A DNA stretch of 64,000 nucleotides. Origin: Brachybacterium tyrofermentans. GTDB lineage: Bacteria; Actinomycetota; Actinomycetes; Actinomycetales; Dermabacteraceae. The first letter of the stretch is position 1; the number at the start of each line of letters is the position of its first letter. The notes under the pieces were generated by a model, which worked only from the letters and a program-made list of their open reading frames with translations, ran no database searches and was not told the origin of the DNA. Location of the stretch: assembly GCF_014897585.1 (NCBI RefSeq), contig NZ_JABUXW010000011.1, positions 103,362 through 167,361 of the forward strand, read 5' to 3'. The translations under genes and the position numbers were made by a program. Below are positions 1 through 9,000 of the stretch, one piece after another.

Positions 1-1
1 C

Positions 2-226
2 GCGAAGGCGTCGTCACCCGGCGCGAGCGCCCGCACCCTCGGCATGCCCGACTGGATGCTGCGCAATCTCACCCGCGAGGCCCGGAACTGGAACGACCGC
101 TCACTGGCCCGGGCGCTGGAAGCCGTGGCGCGCGCTGACCACGAGGTCAAAGGCGCCGGTCGTGACCCGAGATGGTCCGTGCAGCGCATGGTCATGGAGA
201 TCTGCCGGGCCCGCCGCGCCCGCTGA
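2..226 (+). CDS. holA: DNA polymerase III delta subunit, C-terminal fragment
   Basis: This is the 3' end of a gene that begins before the window; the reading frame is open from base 2 to a TGA at 224-226 and gives about 74 residues. The sequence (ARTLGMPDWMLRNLTREAR, then a charged helix ending near MEICRARRAR) resembles the C-terminal helical domain of the clamp-loader delta subunit. Delta opens the beta sliding clamp within the clamp-loader complex at the replication fork. Its place immediately before a convergent rpsT and then lepA is the usual actinobacterial arrangement and supports the call. The Walker-like N-terminal domain lies outside the window, so the assignment rests on the C-terminus and synteny. 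Confidence 0.72.
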   Translation, partial: AKASSPGASARTLGMPDWMLRNLTREARNWNDRSLARALEAVARADHEVKGAGRDPRWSVQRMVMEICRARRAR

Positions 227-260
227 TCTCGTCGACCCCGGCACTGGTTCCGGACAGCAG

Positions 261-294
261 AAGGCCCGGTGCGGACGGATCCGCACCGGGCCTT
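261..294. terminator. Bidirectional terminator hairpin between holA and rpsT
   Basis: A perfect 14-bp inverted repeat (AAGGCCCGGTGCGG and its complement) surrounds a 6-base loop. It sits between two convergent genes, 34 bases past the holA stop and 39 bases past the rpsT stop. On both strands the distal arm ends in a short T run (CCTT), so it can act in both directions. Confidence 0.8.
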
Positions 295-333
295 CATCAC
301 CTCGTCAGACGAGGATGCAGCGAAGCTGCGATG

Positions 334-600
334 TCACTTGGAGGCGCCGGCAACCAGCTTGGCGAGACCGGACTTGCGGTTCGCTGCCTGGTTCTGGTGG
401 ATGACGCCCTTGGAGACTGCCTTGTCGAGCTTGCGGGACGCGGCCGAGAGGGCCTCACCGGCGGCGGCGGCGTCGCCGGTCGAGACGGCGGCCTTCACCT
501 TGCGGGTGTACGTCCGCAGCTCGGACTTGACGGCGCGGTTCCGCAGACGGGACTTCTCGTTCGTCTTGTTCCGCTTGATCTGGGACTTGATGTTTGCCAC
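334..600 (-). CDS. rpsT: 30S ribosomal protein S20
   Basis: An 88-residue basic protein beginning [18 protein letters not shown], the hallmark N-terminus of bacterial S20, which binds 16S rRNA early in 30S assembly. The start is the GTG at 598-600: the reading frame stays open upstream to 792, but the extra residues do not resemble S20, and an AGAGAAGAG-type ribosome-binding site lies just before the GTG. The rest ([28 protein letters not shown]) matches the conserved S20 C-terminal helix, and the length is usual for the family. It converges on holA across a strong hairpin. No clear promoter could be fixed in the roughly 295 bases between this gene and the next. Confidence 0.96.
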   Translation of the reverse strand: MANIKSQIKRNKTNEKSRLRNRAVKSELRTYTRKVKAAVSTGDAAAAGEALSAASRKLDKAVSKGVIHQNQAANRKSGLAKLVAGASK

Positions 601-895
601 GAAGACTCTTCTCTTGTGCTGCTCTGGTGGATCATCCGGGACGGCCGAGGACGGATCCGACGGGGACGGCGGTGGGGACTCGCCTGGAGACGTCGGTACC
701 GGGTCGCTGCCACGGGTACTCGCCCGGGTCGCACGAGCCGTCACCCCTGACACGGCGGGATCACGGCATGCGCACACCGAACGGTATGTCACACATACGG
801 GGCAAGACTTTACCAGAAGCCCCTCCCAGGACGTACCCGGTGTGCGGCGTGTCTCCTGCGATCCGGGCGGGAGCGGGGGGCAGCGGGAGCGGGGG

Positions 896-1558
896 TCAGG
901 AGCGCCAGCCGTGCACGGCGCTCACCGCGGCGGCGACCCGGCCGAAGGTCTCCTCGTCCAGGCGCCCGCCCTCGCGGCGGACCGTGGCGGGGACGATGCG
1001 CAGCAGACGGTCCGCACGCACCTCGGACGGGCGGTCCTTCCGGTCCCAGTCCCCGGTTCCGATGTCCACCCAGGTCGCGCCGTGCTGATCGGTGATGACC
1101 TGGTCCGACTCCGCGCGGTCACGGGAGGTGAGCATCAGCGCCACCAGCACCGACCCCGTCCCGTCGGCTCCACCGGCCTCGGCGCTCTCCTCGGCGAGGA
1201 CGAGCACCGGGCGGTCCTTGCCCTGGGAGGCGTCCTCCTCGTAATGCACCCAGGTCCACACGATCTCCCCGGGGTCGGGCCGGCCGTCTGCGTGGGGCGC
1301 GTAGGAGATGGCGACCGCACGGGAGGGATCGCGGTCGGCGAGCACCTGCCCGCCGCCGCCCCCGGAGGGCGCACGCTCGGCAGGGCTCGCACTGCGGGGG
1401 TCCGCGCTGCGGGGGCTCGTGCTGCGAGGGGTCGAGCCCCTCTGTCCCTCCCGCACCGCACGCACGGCGGCGCGGCCGAGGCCACGGGCGCTGCGGCGCA
1501 CGGACGGGGAGCGGATCGCGGATCGGAGGAGTGAGGACAGGCTGGAGCCCAGAGACAT
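896..1558 (-). CDS. MazF/PemK-like protein, type II toxin family
   Basis: A 220-residue protein. Residues from about 80 ([21 protein letters not shown], then [21 protein letters not shown]) match the beta-barrel core of PemK/MazF-like proteins, whose canonical members are mRNA interferases. About 75 residues precede that core, including a low-complexity stretch of Pro-Arg-Ser pentapeptide repeats (around residues 42-60) encoded by 15-base DNA repeats at about 1382-1436. No antitoxin-like ORF lies beside it; the divergent neighbour is an ATP-grasp gene. Solitary copies near lepA are common in actinobacteria and may be housekeeping rather than addiction modules. Whether it still cleaves RNA cannot be told from sequence. 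Confidence 0.75.
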   Translation of the reverse strand: MSLGSSLSSLLRSAIRSPSVRRSARGLGRAAVRAVREGQRGSTPRSTSPRSADPRSASPAERAPSGGGGGQVLADRDPSRAVAISYAPHADGRPDPGEIVWTWVHYEEDASQGKDRPVLVLAEESAEAGGADGTGSVLVALMLTSRDRAESDQVITDQHGATWVDIGTGDWDRKDRPSEVRADRLLRIVPATVRREGGRLDEETFGRVAAAVSAVHGWRS

Positions 1559-1611
1559 GGTTCTCGTTTCCTGGGCGTTGTGCGCCCGCGTCGGGAGGGG
1601 GACGGTGTTAG

Positions 1612-3369
1612 ATGGTAGGCATGCCCTCCACCTCCTTGTTCCAGAATGTCGAGGCGGGAGCGGGCGGCGACGAGATGTTCGCGCCCGACGCCTCGGTGCG
1701 CCCCACCTATGCGGCCCTGCACGACGCCCTCGCCGGCCTCGGGCCCGAGGAGTTCCGCTCGCGCTCGGAGTCCCTCGCCCACAGCTATCTCGACCAGGGG
1801 ATCACGTTCGACTATGCGGGCGAGGAGCGCCCGTTCCCGATCGACGCGATCCCGCGGGTCATCGATGCGCAGGAATGGTCCCGCGTCTCGCGCGGCGTCG
1901 CCCAGCGGGTCCAGGCCCTCGAGCGCTTCCTCGATGACCTCTACACCGACCGTGCGGCGATCACGGACGGCGTGATCCCCCAGGAGCTCGTCTCCTCCTC
2001 GACCTACATCGTCGACGCGATGGTGGGATACCGGCCGCCCAACGGGGTGCGCATCCACATCTCCGGCATCGACCTCGTACGCGACGGCGCAGGGGAGTTC
2101 CGCGTGCTGGAGGACAACGTGCGCACCCCCAGCGGGGTGAGCTACGTGCTCTCGAACCGTCGCGCCATGGCGCAGGCCTTCCCCGAGCTGTTCGCGCCTC
2201 GTCCAGTGCGGCGCGTGGGCGAGTACCCGGGGCGTCTCCTGAGCGCGCTGCAGGCCGCGGCGCCGGACGTCGCCGATGAGGACCCCACGGTCGTGGTGCT
2301 CACGCCGGGCCGCTACAACAGCGCCTACTTCGAGCACTCGCTGCTGGCCCGCACGATGGGGGTCGACCTGGTCGAGGCCGGGGACCTCGTCGAGCGCAAC
2401 GAGCGCATCTACATGCGCACCACTGCCGGACTGCGTCGCGTCGACGTCATCTATAAGCGCACCGACGATGATTTCCTCGACCCCGAGGTGTTCCGGCCCG
2501 ACTCGATGCTCGGCGTCCCCGGGCTGGTGCGTGCCGTGCTGGCGGGCACCGTGGTGGTCGCCAACGCGATCGGCAACGGGATCGGCGACGACAAGCTGAC
2601 CTATACGTATCTCCCGGACCTGATCCGCTACTACCTGCACGAGGAGCCGATCCTCCCCAACGTCGACACCTGGCGGCTGGAGGAGCCGGAGTCGCTGACC
2701 GAGGTGCTGGACCGGCTCGACGAACTGGTCGTGAAGCCGGTGGACGGCTCCGGGGGCAAGGGCATCGTCATCGGCCCCGCGGCCTCTGCGCAGGAGCTCG
2801 ATGCGCTGCGGGGGCGGCTGCTCGCCGACCCTCGAGGCTGGATCGCGCAGCCGGTCGTGCAGCTGTCCACCATCCCGACCCTGGTCGAGGGCGGGCCCGA
2901 GTGCCGCCATGTGGATCTGCGCCCGTTCGCCCTGAACAGCGGCGACGACATCTGGGTGCTGCCCGGAGGGCTCACGCGCGTGGCGCTCCCGCGCGGCGAG
3001 ATGATCGTGAACTCCTCGCGCGGCGGGGGATCGAAGGACACCTGGGTGTTCGCGACCGACCGGCCGGCACCCGCCGGGACCGGCACGGCCTCCGCGCAAG
3101 CGCAGTCGCAGTCCTCCGCCGAGGAGGAGCGGATCGAGGATCCGCTGGACGAGAACTACGAGGAGTACGACGATCTCCCCGAGGACCACTCGGAGGAGCC
3201 GACGCGCGAGCCCGACCCGGTGACGTCCGCGATCCCGCTCCTGGACCTGCAGGATGCGCCGGATCCCGAGGACGACCGGAACGTGCCGGATCCCGGCGCT
3301 GGGCCGGCAGGGAGCGGCGCGGACGGGATTGCCGCAGCAGGCGAGGAGGAGGCCGATGATGCTCAGTAG
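1612..3369 (+). CDS. Circularly permuted ATP-grasp type 2 protein
   Basis: A 585-residue protein of the CP_ATPgrasp_2 family (older names DUF404/DUF407). Recognisable blocks include VLEDNVRTPSGVSYVLSNR near residue 165, VVVLTPGRYNSAYFEHSLLA near 225, YKRTDDDFLDPEVF near 283, and the nucleotide-binding glycine-rich segment KPVDGSGGKGIVIG near 372. The family is predicted to form amide or peptide bonds with ATP; the substrate is unknown. The last 80 or so residues are an acidic, Pro/Asp/Glu-rich tail without family resemblance. The ATG at 1612 is followed by a second ATG at 1621 that could also serve. The alpha-E gene downstream overlaps its 3' end, as in related operons, but no transglutaminase gene follows. 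Confidence 0.9.
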   Translation: MVGMPSTSLFQNVEAGAGGDEMFAPDASVRPTYAALHDALAGLGPEEFRSRSESLAHSYLDQGITFDYAGEERPFPIDAIPRVIDAQEWSRVSRGVAQRVQALERFLDDLYTDRAAITDGVIPQELVSSSTYIVDAMVGYRPPNGVRIHISGIDLVRDGAGEFRVLEDNVRTPSGVSYVLSNRRAMAQAFPELFAPRPVRRVGEYPGRLLSALQAAAPDVADEDPTVVVLTPGRYNSAYFEHSLLARTMGVDLVEAGDLVERNERIYMRTTAGLRRVDVIYKRTDDDFLDPEVFRPDSMLGVPGLVRAVLAGTVVVANAIGNGIGDDKLTYTYLPDLIRYYLHEEPILPNVDTWRLEEPESLTEVLDRLDELVVKPVDGSGGKGIVIGPAASAQELDALRGRLLADPRGWIAQPVVQLSTIPTLVEGGPECRHVDLRPFALNSGDDIWVLPGGLTRVALPRGEMIVNSSRGGGSKDTWVFATDRPAPAGTGTASAQAQSQSSAEEERIEDPLDENYEEYDDLPEDHSEEPTREPDPVTSAIPLLDLQDAPDPEDDRNVPDPGAGPAGSGADGIAAAGEEEADDAQ

Positions 3370-4273
3370 GATCGCGGATTCGATGTTCTGGATCGGGCGC
3401 TACGTCGAACGCGCCGATCAGACCGCCCGCATCCTCGATGTGATGCTGCAGTCGATCACGGAGGACGCTCCGCAGGACGTTCCCGCCGCCTGCTCCCGGG
3501 TCTACGAGCTCTTCGGAAGCTGGGCGGCGGACGACGCGGACCTCACCGTGCAGCGGGTGCTCGACCGTCTCGTCACCGACCGGCAGAACCCCTCGTCGGT
3601 CGCGGGCGCTCTGCGGACCGCCCGCGAGAACGCACGCGGAGCGCGCGAGGCGCTGTCCACCGAGGTCTGGGAATCGCTGAACACGACCAGCATGGGCATG
3701 CCGCGCGGCGTGCGCCCCTCGCGGATGCACGGGGCCTTCCAGTTCGCGAAGGACCGCTGCGCCGTGGTCAACGGTCTGGTCGACTCCTCGATGACCCGCG
3801 ACGAGGCGTGGCTGTTCCTGCGGATCGGCCAGCTCCTGGAGCGGGTCGACATGATCGCCCGGATCCTGCAGACGCACGACCTGGCGGATTCCTCCGATGC
3901 CGCCACTGTGATGCTGCTGCGCAGCTGCAGCGCCCACGAGGCATACATCCGGTCCTACCGCGGCCGGGTGCGCGCCTCCCACGCCATCGAGTTCCTGCTG
4001 CTGGACTCGATCTTCCCGCGCTCGGCGGCGCACTGCCTGCTGGAGATCGACGAGGCGCTCGAGACCCTCGCCAAGCTGCACGGCAGCTCCTTCGACCGGA
4101 TGGGCACGGCAGAGCCGGGCCGACGGATCGTGGGGCGGGCGGCGGCGAGTCTGCGGTTCCGCTCGCTGGACGACATCGTCGCGGACTTCGAGGACGAGAT
4201 GGAACAGCTCCAGAAGGTCACCGGGGCGGTCACCCGCGCCCTGGGCACGACCTACTTCCACCCCGCCACCTGA
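3356..4273 (+). CDS. Alpha-E domain protein (DUF403)
   Basis: A 305-residue all-helical protein beginning [25 protein letters not shown], the signature start of the alpha-E family. The start is the ATG at 3356 (or the next at 3359), with GAGGAGGAGG just upstream; it overlaps the end of the ATP-grasp gene by 14 bases, indicating translational coupling. Alpha-E proteins regularly accompany circularly permuted ATP-grasp proteins and are thought to act with them in an amide-ligase or peptide-tagging system, but the reaction is not established. The stop codon at 4271-4273 lies inside a set of four degenerate 19-20 base tandem repeats. The reading frame is also open upstream to 3254, but those codons overlap the ATP-grasp tail and look non-coding. 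Confidence 0.9.
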   Translation: MMLSRIADSMFWIGRYVERADQTARILDVMLQSITEDAPQDVPAACSRVYELFGSWAADDADLTVQRVLDRLVTDRQNPSSVAGALRTARENARGAREALSTEVWESLNTTSMGMPRGVRPSRMHGAFQFAKDRCAVVNGLVDSSMTRDEAWLFLRIGQLLERVDMIARILQTHDLADSSDAATVMLLRSCSAHEAYIRSYRGRVRASHAIEFLLLDSIFPRSAAHCLLEIDEALETLAKLHGSSFDRMGTAEPGRRIVGRAAASLRFRSLDDIVADFEDEMEQLQKVTGAVTRALGTTYFHPAT

Positions 4274-4341
4274 CGTCCACCCTGCGACCTGACGTTCCGC
4301 CCCGCGACCTGACTTCCGCCCCGCGACCTGATCTCGGCACC
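4265..4341 (+). repeat. Four-copy tandem repeat spanning the alpha-E stop codon
   Basis: Four degenerate units of 19-20 bases begin at 4265, 4284, 4304 and 4323. Each contains GCGACCTGA or GCCACCTGA, so the real stop codon (TGA 4271-4273) is the first of four TGA triplets at the same place in each unit. Copies are about 80-95% alike. The rest of the gap to lepA holds a perfect 6-bp hairpin (CTGCGC-AGCC-GCGCAG, 4449-4464) and nothing else recognised. Confidence 0.8.
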
Positions 4342-4494
4342 GCCTTCCCGACCGCCCTCCGGACCGCGCGCCGAGGTGTGACGTCGGTCCATGGGCGACG
4401 GCGGGGCGGGACGGGGCGCGGCCCCCATGAGACGATGAACCGATTGCCCTGCGCAGCCGCGCAGCGGCTCGCTGTGATGAGAGGACGTAAGCCG

Positions 4495-6369
4495 GTGACC
4501 CCGAGGATCGCGGCCGATGAGGCCCGGGACATCCTTCCCGCGTCGACACCCCAGGAGCGGCTGCGGAACTTCTGCATCATCGCGCATATCGACCACGGCA
4601 AGTCGACGCTCGCCGATCGCATGCTCCAGATCACCGGGGTGGTCGAGGCACGCGCCATGCGCGCCCAGTACCTCGACCGGATGGACATCGAGCGCGAGCG
4701 CGGCATCACTGTGAAGAGCCAGGCCGTGCGCATGCCCTGGCAGGTCGACGGCACGAACTACGCCCTGAACATGATCGACACCCCGGGCCACGTGGACTTC
4801 ACCTACGAGGTCTCCCGGTCGCTCGCCGCCTGCGAGGGCGCGATCCTGCTGGTCGACGCCGCGCAGGGCATCGAGGCGCAGACGCTCGCGAACCTCTACC
4901 TCGCGATGGAGAACGACCTCACCATCATCCCGGTGCTCAACAAGATCGACCTGCCCGGTGCCGAGCCCGAGAAGTATGCGGCGGAGATCGGCCAGCTGGT
5001 CGGTGTCGAACCGGACGACGTGCTGCGGGTCTCCGGCAAGACCGGCCTCGGCGTGGAGGACCTGCTGGACCACGTCGTCCGGACCCTCCCGCCCCCGGTG
5101 GGCGATGCCGACGCGCCTTGCCGCGCGATGATCTTCGACTCCGTGTACGACACCTACCGCGGCGTGGTCACGTACATCCGCATGATCGACGGATCCCTGA
5201 AGTCCCGTGACCGCATCGACATGATGTCCACCGGCGCGCACCATGAGCTGCTCGAGATCGGCGTGAGCTCCCCGGAGCCCCATCCCACCCCGGGCATCGG
5301 TCCCGGCGAGGTGGGCTACCTGATCACCGGCGTGAAGGACGTGCGCCAGTCGAAGGTCGGCGACACCATCACCACCTCGATCCGCGGTGCGACCGAGGCG
5401 CTCGAGGGCTATGCGGACCCCAAGCCGATGGTGTACTCCGGGCTGTTCCCGATCGATGGCTCCGACTACCCGGTGCTGCGCGACGCCCTGGACAAGCTCA
5501 AGCTCAACGACGCCTCGCTGAACTACGAGCCGGAGACCTCCACCGCGCTCGGCTTCGGCTTCCGCGTCGGCTTCCTGGGCCTGCTGCACCTGGAGATCGT
5601 CCGCGAGCGTCTCGAGCGCGAGTTCAACCTCGACCTGATCTCCACCGCCCCGTCCGTCGTGTACCACGTGGTCATGGAGGACGGCACCGAGGTGGAGGTC
5701 ATGAACCCCTCCGACTTCCCCGAGGGCAAGGTCAGCGAGATCAGCGAGCCGATCACGAAGGCCACGATCCTGGTGCCCGCCGAGTTCATCGGCGCCGTCA
5801 TGGAGCTGTGCCAGTCCAAGCGCGGCAACCTCGGCGGCATGGACTACCTCAGCGAGGACCGTGTGGAGCTGCGCTACACGCTGCCTCTCGCGGAGATCGT
5901 CTTCGACTTCTTCGATCAGCTGAAGTCCAAGACTCGCGGTTACGCCTCCCTGGACTACGACGTCTCCGGCTCCCAGACCGCGGATCTCGTGAAGGTGGAC
6001 ATGCTCCTGCAGGGCGAGCCCGTCGATGCCTTCAGCGCGATCGTGCACCGCGACAAGGCGTACAACTACGGCGTCGAGATGGCCGGGAAGCTCAAGAAGC
6101 TCATCCCGCGCCAGCAGTTCGAGGTGCCGATCCAGGCCGCCATCGGTGCTCGGATCATCGCCCGCGAGAACATCCGCGCCATGCGCAAGGACGTGCTGTC
6201 CAAGTGCTACGGCGGCGACATCTCCCGCAAGCGCAAGCTCCTGGAGAAGCAGAAGGAGGGCAAGAAGCGCATGAAGAACATCGGATCCGTCGAGGTCCCG
6301 CAGGAAGCCTTCATCGCCGCGCTCTCCTCCGACGAGGGCGACATGCCCAAGGACTCCAAGAAGAAGTAA
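4495..6369 (+). CDS. lepA: Elongation factor 4 (LepA GTPase)
   Basis: A 624-residue translational GTPase. The G1 motif AHIDHGKST, switch region [15 protein letters not shown]3 DTPGHVDF and G4 NKIDLPGA are all present near the N-terminus. The C-terminus has the LepA-specific segment, with [20 protein letters not shown] and a lysine-rich end. EF4 acts on ribosomes stalled during elongation. I chose the GTG at 4495, which has GAGAGGA about nine bases upstream; an in-frame ATG at 4477 is an alternative adding six residues. The stop codon is followed by an 18-base near-copy of the last six codons, giving a second in-frame stop. Position and orientation match other actinobacteria. Confidence 0.97.
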   Translation: MTPRIAADEARDILPASTPQERLRNFCIIAHIDHGKSTLADRMLQITGVVEARAMRAQYLDRMDIERERGITVKSQAVRMPWQVDGTNYALNMIDTPGHVDFTYEVSRSLAACEGAILLVDAAQGIEAQTLANLYLAMENDLTIIPVLNKIDLPGAEPEKYAAEIGQLVGVEPDDVLRVSGKTGLGVEDLLDHVVRTLPPPVGDADAPCRAMIFDSVYDTYRGVVTYIRMIDGSLKSRDRIDMMSTGAHHELLEIGVSSPEPHPTPGIGPGEVGYLITGVKDVRQSKVGDTITTSIRGATEALEGYADPKPMVYSGLFPIDGSDYPVLRDALDKLKLNDASLNYEPETSTALGFGFRVGFLGLLHLEIVRERLEREFNLDLISTAPSVVYHVVMEDGTEVEVMNPSDFPEGKVSEISEPITKATILVPAEFIGAVMELCQSKRGNLGGMDYLSEDRVELRYTLPLAEIVFDFFDQLKSKTRGYASLDYDVSGSQTADLVKVDMLLQGEPVDAFSAIVHRDKAYNYGVEMAGKLKKLIPRQQFEVPIQAAIGARIIARENIRAMRKDVLSKCYGGDISRKRKLLEKQKEGKKRMKNIGSVEVPQEAFIAALSSDEGDMPKDSKKK

Positions 6370-6387
6370 GACTCCACGAAGAAGTGA
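6352..6387 (+). repeat. 18-bp tandem duplication across the lepA stop
   Basis: GACTCCAAGAAGAAGTAA (6352-6369, the end of lepA with its TAA) is followed at once by GACTCCACGAAGAAGTGA (6370-6387). The unit is a multiple of three, so the second copy supplies an in-frame back-up stop encoding DSTKK then TGA if the first is read through. Confidence 0.9.
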
Positions 6388-6442
6388 GGACCGACGGGGA
6401 GCCCAGCCCCCACCGGACCCTGTCCCGCCTCAGGAGGTACTC

Positions 6443-7141
6443 GTGACCAGGAATCCTTCGTCCACGGAGCCGGTGGCCACCCTCGCCGTCGGTGACGCCG
6501 GCAGCGTCGCCGCGGTCTGCGTCGTCTCCGCGCTGCATCCCGACGCGGGCGGCGTGGGCACCACGGCGATCGACAAGCGCCCGGTCGACGGACCGGTGCA
6601 GATCGGCGAGCTCGGCCTCTACGCCGATGTCCAGGCCGACCGCGCCCACCACGGCGGGCCCGATCAGGCCGTCTACGCAGTGGATGCCGCCGAGCCCGCC
6701 CACTGGTCCTCGGAGCTCGGCCGCGGGGTGCCCGCGGGCTCCCTCGGGGAGAACCTGCTGATCGAGGGGCTCGCCGTCGACGACCTCGAGATCGGTGCCC
6801 GGCTGCGCGTGGGCACCGCCCTGCTCGAGGTGACCGCCCCGCGCACTCCATGCATGACCTTCCAGCGCTGGATGGGCACCGACGACTTCCGTGCGCAGTA
6901 CCACCGCCGCGGCCGCACCGGCGTCTACTTCCGGGTGCTCGTGCCGGGTGAGGTGTGCGTCGGGGACCCGGTCGTCGTCGAGCTGACCCCCGGCCACGGC
7001 GTGAGCGTCGCCGCGGCCTATGGCGGTGCCCGCGACCGGGACCTCAGCCGGGCGCTCGACACCTGGTCGCGGAGCAGCGGCGTGGCATTGCACCGCGAGC
7101 TCGCCGCACGCGCCGAGCGGCACCTGGCGGGTGAGCGATGA
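6443..7141 (+). CDS. MOSC domain protein
   Basis: A 232-residue protein. The MOSC core is seen in DRAHHGGPDQAVYAV, SLGENLLIEG, GARLRVGTALLEVTAPRTPC (with the conserved cysteine that binds the molybdenum cofactor sulfur or substrate) and RTGVYFRVLVPGEV. This arrangement resembles the YiiM-type stand-alone MOSC proteins, some of which reduce N-hydroxylated bases with molybdenum cofactor. The start is GTG at 6443, eight bases after a near-perfect AGGAGGT. The stop overlaps the start codon of hemW (ATGA), so the two are translationally coupled. The specific substrate is unknown. Confidence 0.88.
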   Translation: MTRNPSSTEPVATLAVGDAGSVAAVCVVSALHPDAGGVGTTAIDKRPVDGPVQIGELGLYADVQADRAHHGGPDQAVYAVDAAEPAHWSSELGRGVPAGSLGENLLIEGLAVDDLEIGARLRVGTALLEVTAPRTPCMTFQRWMGTDDFRAQYHRRGRTGVYFRVLVPGEVCVGDPVVVELTPGHGVSVAAAYGGARDRDLSRALDTWSRSSGVALHRELAARAERHLAGER

Positions 7142-8307
7142 GTTCTGGACCCACCTCCGGGCGCGATCTCTCCGTCTACATCCACGTCCCGTTCTGCGCG
7201 GTGCGCTGCGGGTACTGCGACTTCAACACCTACACCGCGACCGAGCTCGGCGGCGGCGGATCCCAGGCGGAGTATCCGCGCAACGCCATGCGGGAGATGG
7301 ACCTGACCCTCGCCGCGGACCGCGACGCCGGGTATGACTACGACCGTGTCTCGACGGTCTTCTTCGGCGGCGGCACCCCGACGCTGCTGCCCGCCGATGA
7401 CCTCGTCGCGATGCTCGACCACCTGCGCACGCTGATCCCGCTCGCGGACGACGCCGAGGTCACCACCGAGGCGAATCCGGACTCCGTCACCCGTGCCTCC
7501 CTGTCGCGCCTCGCCTCCGGCGGCATCACCCGGGTCTCCTTCGGCATGCAGTCCGCCGTGCCCTCGGTGCTGCGCACCCTGGACCGCACCCACGATCCCG
7601 AGCGGGTGCCACAGGCCGTGGGCTGGGCCCGCGAGGCAGGTCTGTCGGTGAGTCTGGACCTCATCTACGGCACGCCGGGGGAGACTCTCGCCGATGTCGA
7701 GACCTCCGTGAAGGCCGCGCTGGCCTGCGATGTGGACCATATGTCCGCGTACTCGCTGATCATCGAGGGCAACACCGCGATGGCCCGCCAGCTGCGTCGC
7801 GGCGAGCTCGAGGCCCCCGATCCGGACGACATGGCCGACAAGTACGAGCTGGTCGACGACCTCGCTTCGTCCGACGGGCTCTCCTGGTACGAGGTCTCCA
7901 ACTGGGCCCGCACCGAGGACCAGCGGTCCCGGCACAACCTCGCCTACTGGCGAGGCGGGGACTGGTGGGGGATCGGCCCCGGGGCCCATCGCCATCGCGA
8001 TGGAATGCGCTCCTGGAACCTGAAGCATCCCAGCCGCTATGCGGCGGCGATGACCGACGGCTCCCTCCCGGTCGCGGATTCCGAGCTGCTCTCCGCTGAG
8101 GATCGCCTGCTCGAGCGGATCATGCTCGAGCTGCGGATCGTGGACGGCCTGTCCGTGGAGGAGATCCCCGAGGAGACCCGCCCCCAGCTGGCAGTGCACC
8201 GGGATCGCGGCCATCTCGACGCCGACGCCCTCGCCGCCGGCCGCGCGGTGCTCACCCGCCAGGGCCGCCTGCTGGCCGACGCCGTCATCCGGGATCTCGT
8301 GCCCTGA
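7138..8307 (+). CDS. hemW: Heme chaperone HemW, radical SAM
   Basis: A 389-residue radical SAM protein starting SSGPTSGRDLSVYIHVPFC. The [4Fe-4S]-binding CxxxCxxC motif is CAVRCGYC, followed by the HemW-typical DFNTYT and FFGGGTPTLL. A later segment VSFGMQS and the YEVSNWAR block match the HemW/HemN-like subfamily. Such proteins were once annotated as oxygen-independent coproporphyrinogen oxidase; HemW is now regarded as a heme chaperone for respiratory enzymes. The start ATG overlaps the stop of the MOSC gene by four bases. Placement between lepA and hrcA is standard in this group. The stop codon is followed by short CTGACTCG repeats. Confidence 0.93.
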   Translation: MSSGPTSGRDLSVYIHVPFCAVRCGYCDFNTYTATELGGGGSQAEYPRNAMREMDLTLAADRDAGYDYDRVSTVFFGGGTPTLLPADDLVAMLDHLRTLIPLADDAEVTTEANPDSVTRASLSRLASGGITRVSFGMQSAVPSVLRTLDRTHDPERVPQAVGWAREAGLSVSLDLIYGTPGETLADVETSVKAALACDVDHMSAYSLIIEGNTAMARQLRRGELEAPDPDDMADKYELVDDLASSDGLSWYEVSNWARTEDQRSRHNLAYWRGGDWWGIGPGAHRHRDGMRSWNLKHPSRYAAAMTDGSLPVADSELLSAEDRLLERIMLELRIVDGLSVEEIPEETRPQLAVHRDRGHLDADALAAGRAVLTRQGRLLADAVIRDLVP

Positions 8308-8350
8308 GGTGCTGACCCGTTGAGATGCTGGCCTGCTGATCTGTTGCTCG

Positions 8351-8382
8351 CTGACTCGCTGACTCGCTGACTCGCTGACTAG
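8351..8382 (+). repeat. 8-bp microsatellite downstream of hemW
   Basis: CTGACTCG is repeated three times exactly and once as CTGACTAG, 43 bases after the hemW stop. The bases between (8302-8350) are a looser run of TGCTGA and GCTGAC words, so the whole stretch from the stop onward is repetitive. It ends 68 bases before the next gene. Confidence 0.9.
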
Positions 8383-8449
8383 CGTTGCACCCGATCCGCG
8401 TCGGCTCGTCGCCCTCGACACGCCGCTGCCGTGAGGCGACACTGGGGCG

Positions 8450-8821
8450 ATGACGAAGCCCACGAGCATCGACGAGTTCATCGCCGCGCATGACGAGCCG
8501 GCGCGCGCGCGACTGCAGGAGCTGCACCGCCTCGCCCTGGAGGCCGCACCCGAGGCGATCGAGGCCATCAAATGGGGACATCCTGCCTACCTGCACTCCC
8601 AGGGAACGATCCTGTTCATCATCAGCGCCCACGCGAAGCACACGAACGTCACCGTCACCCCCAGCACGCGGGAAGCGTTCGATGATGAGCTCGGCGATCT
8701 CGAGACCGGGCTGGGCAGCGTGAAGATCCCGTATGACCGCGATGTTCCGAGCGCTCTGCTGAGGCGGATGATCGCGTACCGGATCCGCGAGTTCGAGGAC
8801 GACGGCGTGCTCTGGAAGTAG
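8450..8821 (+). CDS. DUF1801 family protein
   Basis: A 123-residue protein: MTKPTSIDEFIAAHDEPARAR, then IEAIKWGHPAYLHSQGTILFIISAHAKH and GLGSVKIPYDRDVPSALLRRMI. The KWGxPxY and KIPYD blocks are characteristic of the DUF1801/YdhG-like fold, related to the frataxin-like CyaY/YjbR group. No enzymatic activity is established for the family. It stands alone between hemW and a strong bidirectional terminator. The first in-frame ATG at 8450 is taken as the start; there is little Shine-Dalgarno complementarity before it. Confidence 0.82.
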   Translation: MTKPTSIDEFIAAHDEPARARLQELHRLALEAAPEAIEAIKWGHPAYLHSQGTILFIISAHAKHTNVTVTPSTREAFDDELGDLETGLGSVKIPYDRDVPSALLRRMIAYRIREFEDDGVLWK

Positions 8822-8925
8822 CGGGGCGAGCGGGGGAGGGGACGGACGGTGCTCGTCGTCGGTCGGCGATCGGCGTCGTCTGCCGGCGTCGACCGGCGTC
8901 GACCGACGTCCTTCTCCTCGAACAG

Positions 8926-8967
8926 CGAGGAGGGCCCGACGATCGATGGATCGTCGGGCCCTCCTCG
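8926..8967. terminator. Strong bidirectional terminator
   Basis: A perfect 19-bp inverted repeat (8926-8944 and 8949-8967) around the 4-base loop GATG. It lies between the rightward DUF1801 gene and the leftward DUF4870 gene, which converge here. The preceding 8870-8910 stretch is made of GTCGACCGGCGTC-like repeats. Confidence 0.9.
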
Positions 8968-9000
8968 GTGCTGCCTGTGCGTCTCAGACCAGTCGGCTGG

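Noticed and set aside
1135..3189. 684-residue minus-strand ORF opposite the ATP-grasp gene
   Set aside because: It is a high-GC shadow: no recognisable motif, and the plus-strand frame has a clear family and codon pattern.
4449..4464. Terminator between alpha-E and lepA
   Set aside because: The stem is only six bases with no T-tract and lies close to the lepA start; it could equally be a leader structure.
4252..6048. 598-residue minus-strand ORF opposite lepA
   Set aside because: Composition is the typical His/Asp/Val/Gly shadow of a GC-rich gene, and lepA is certain.
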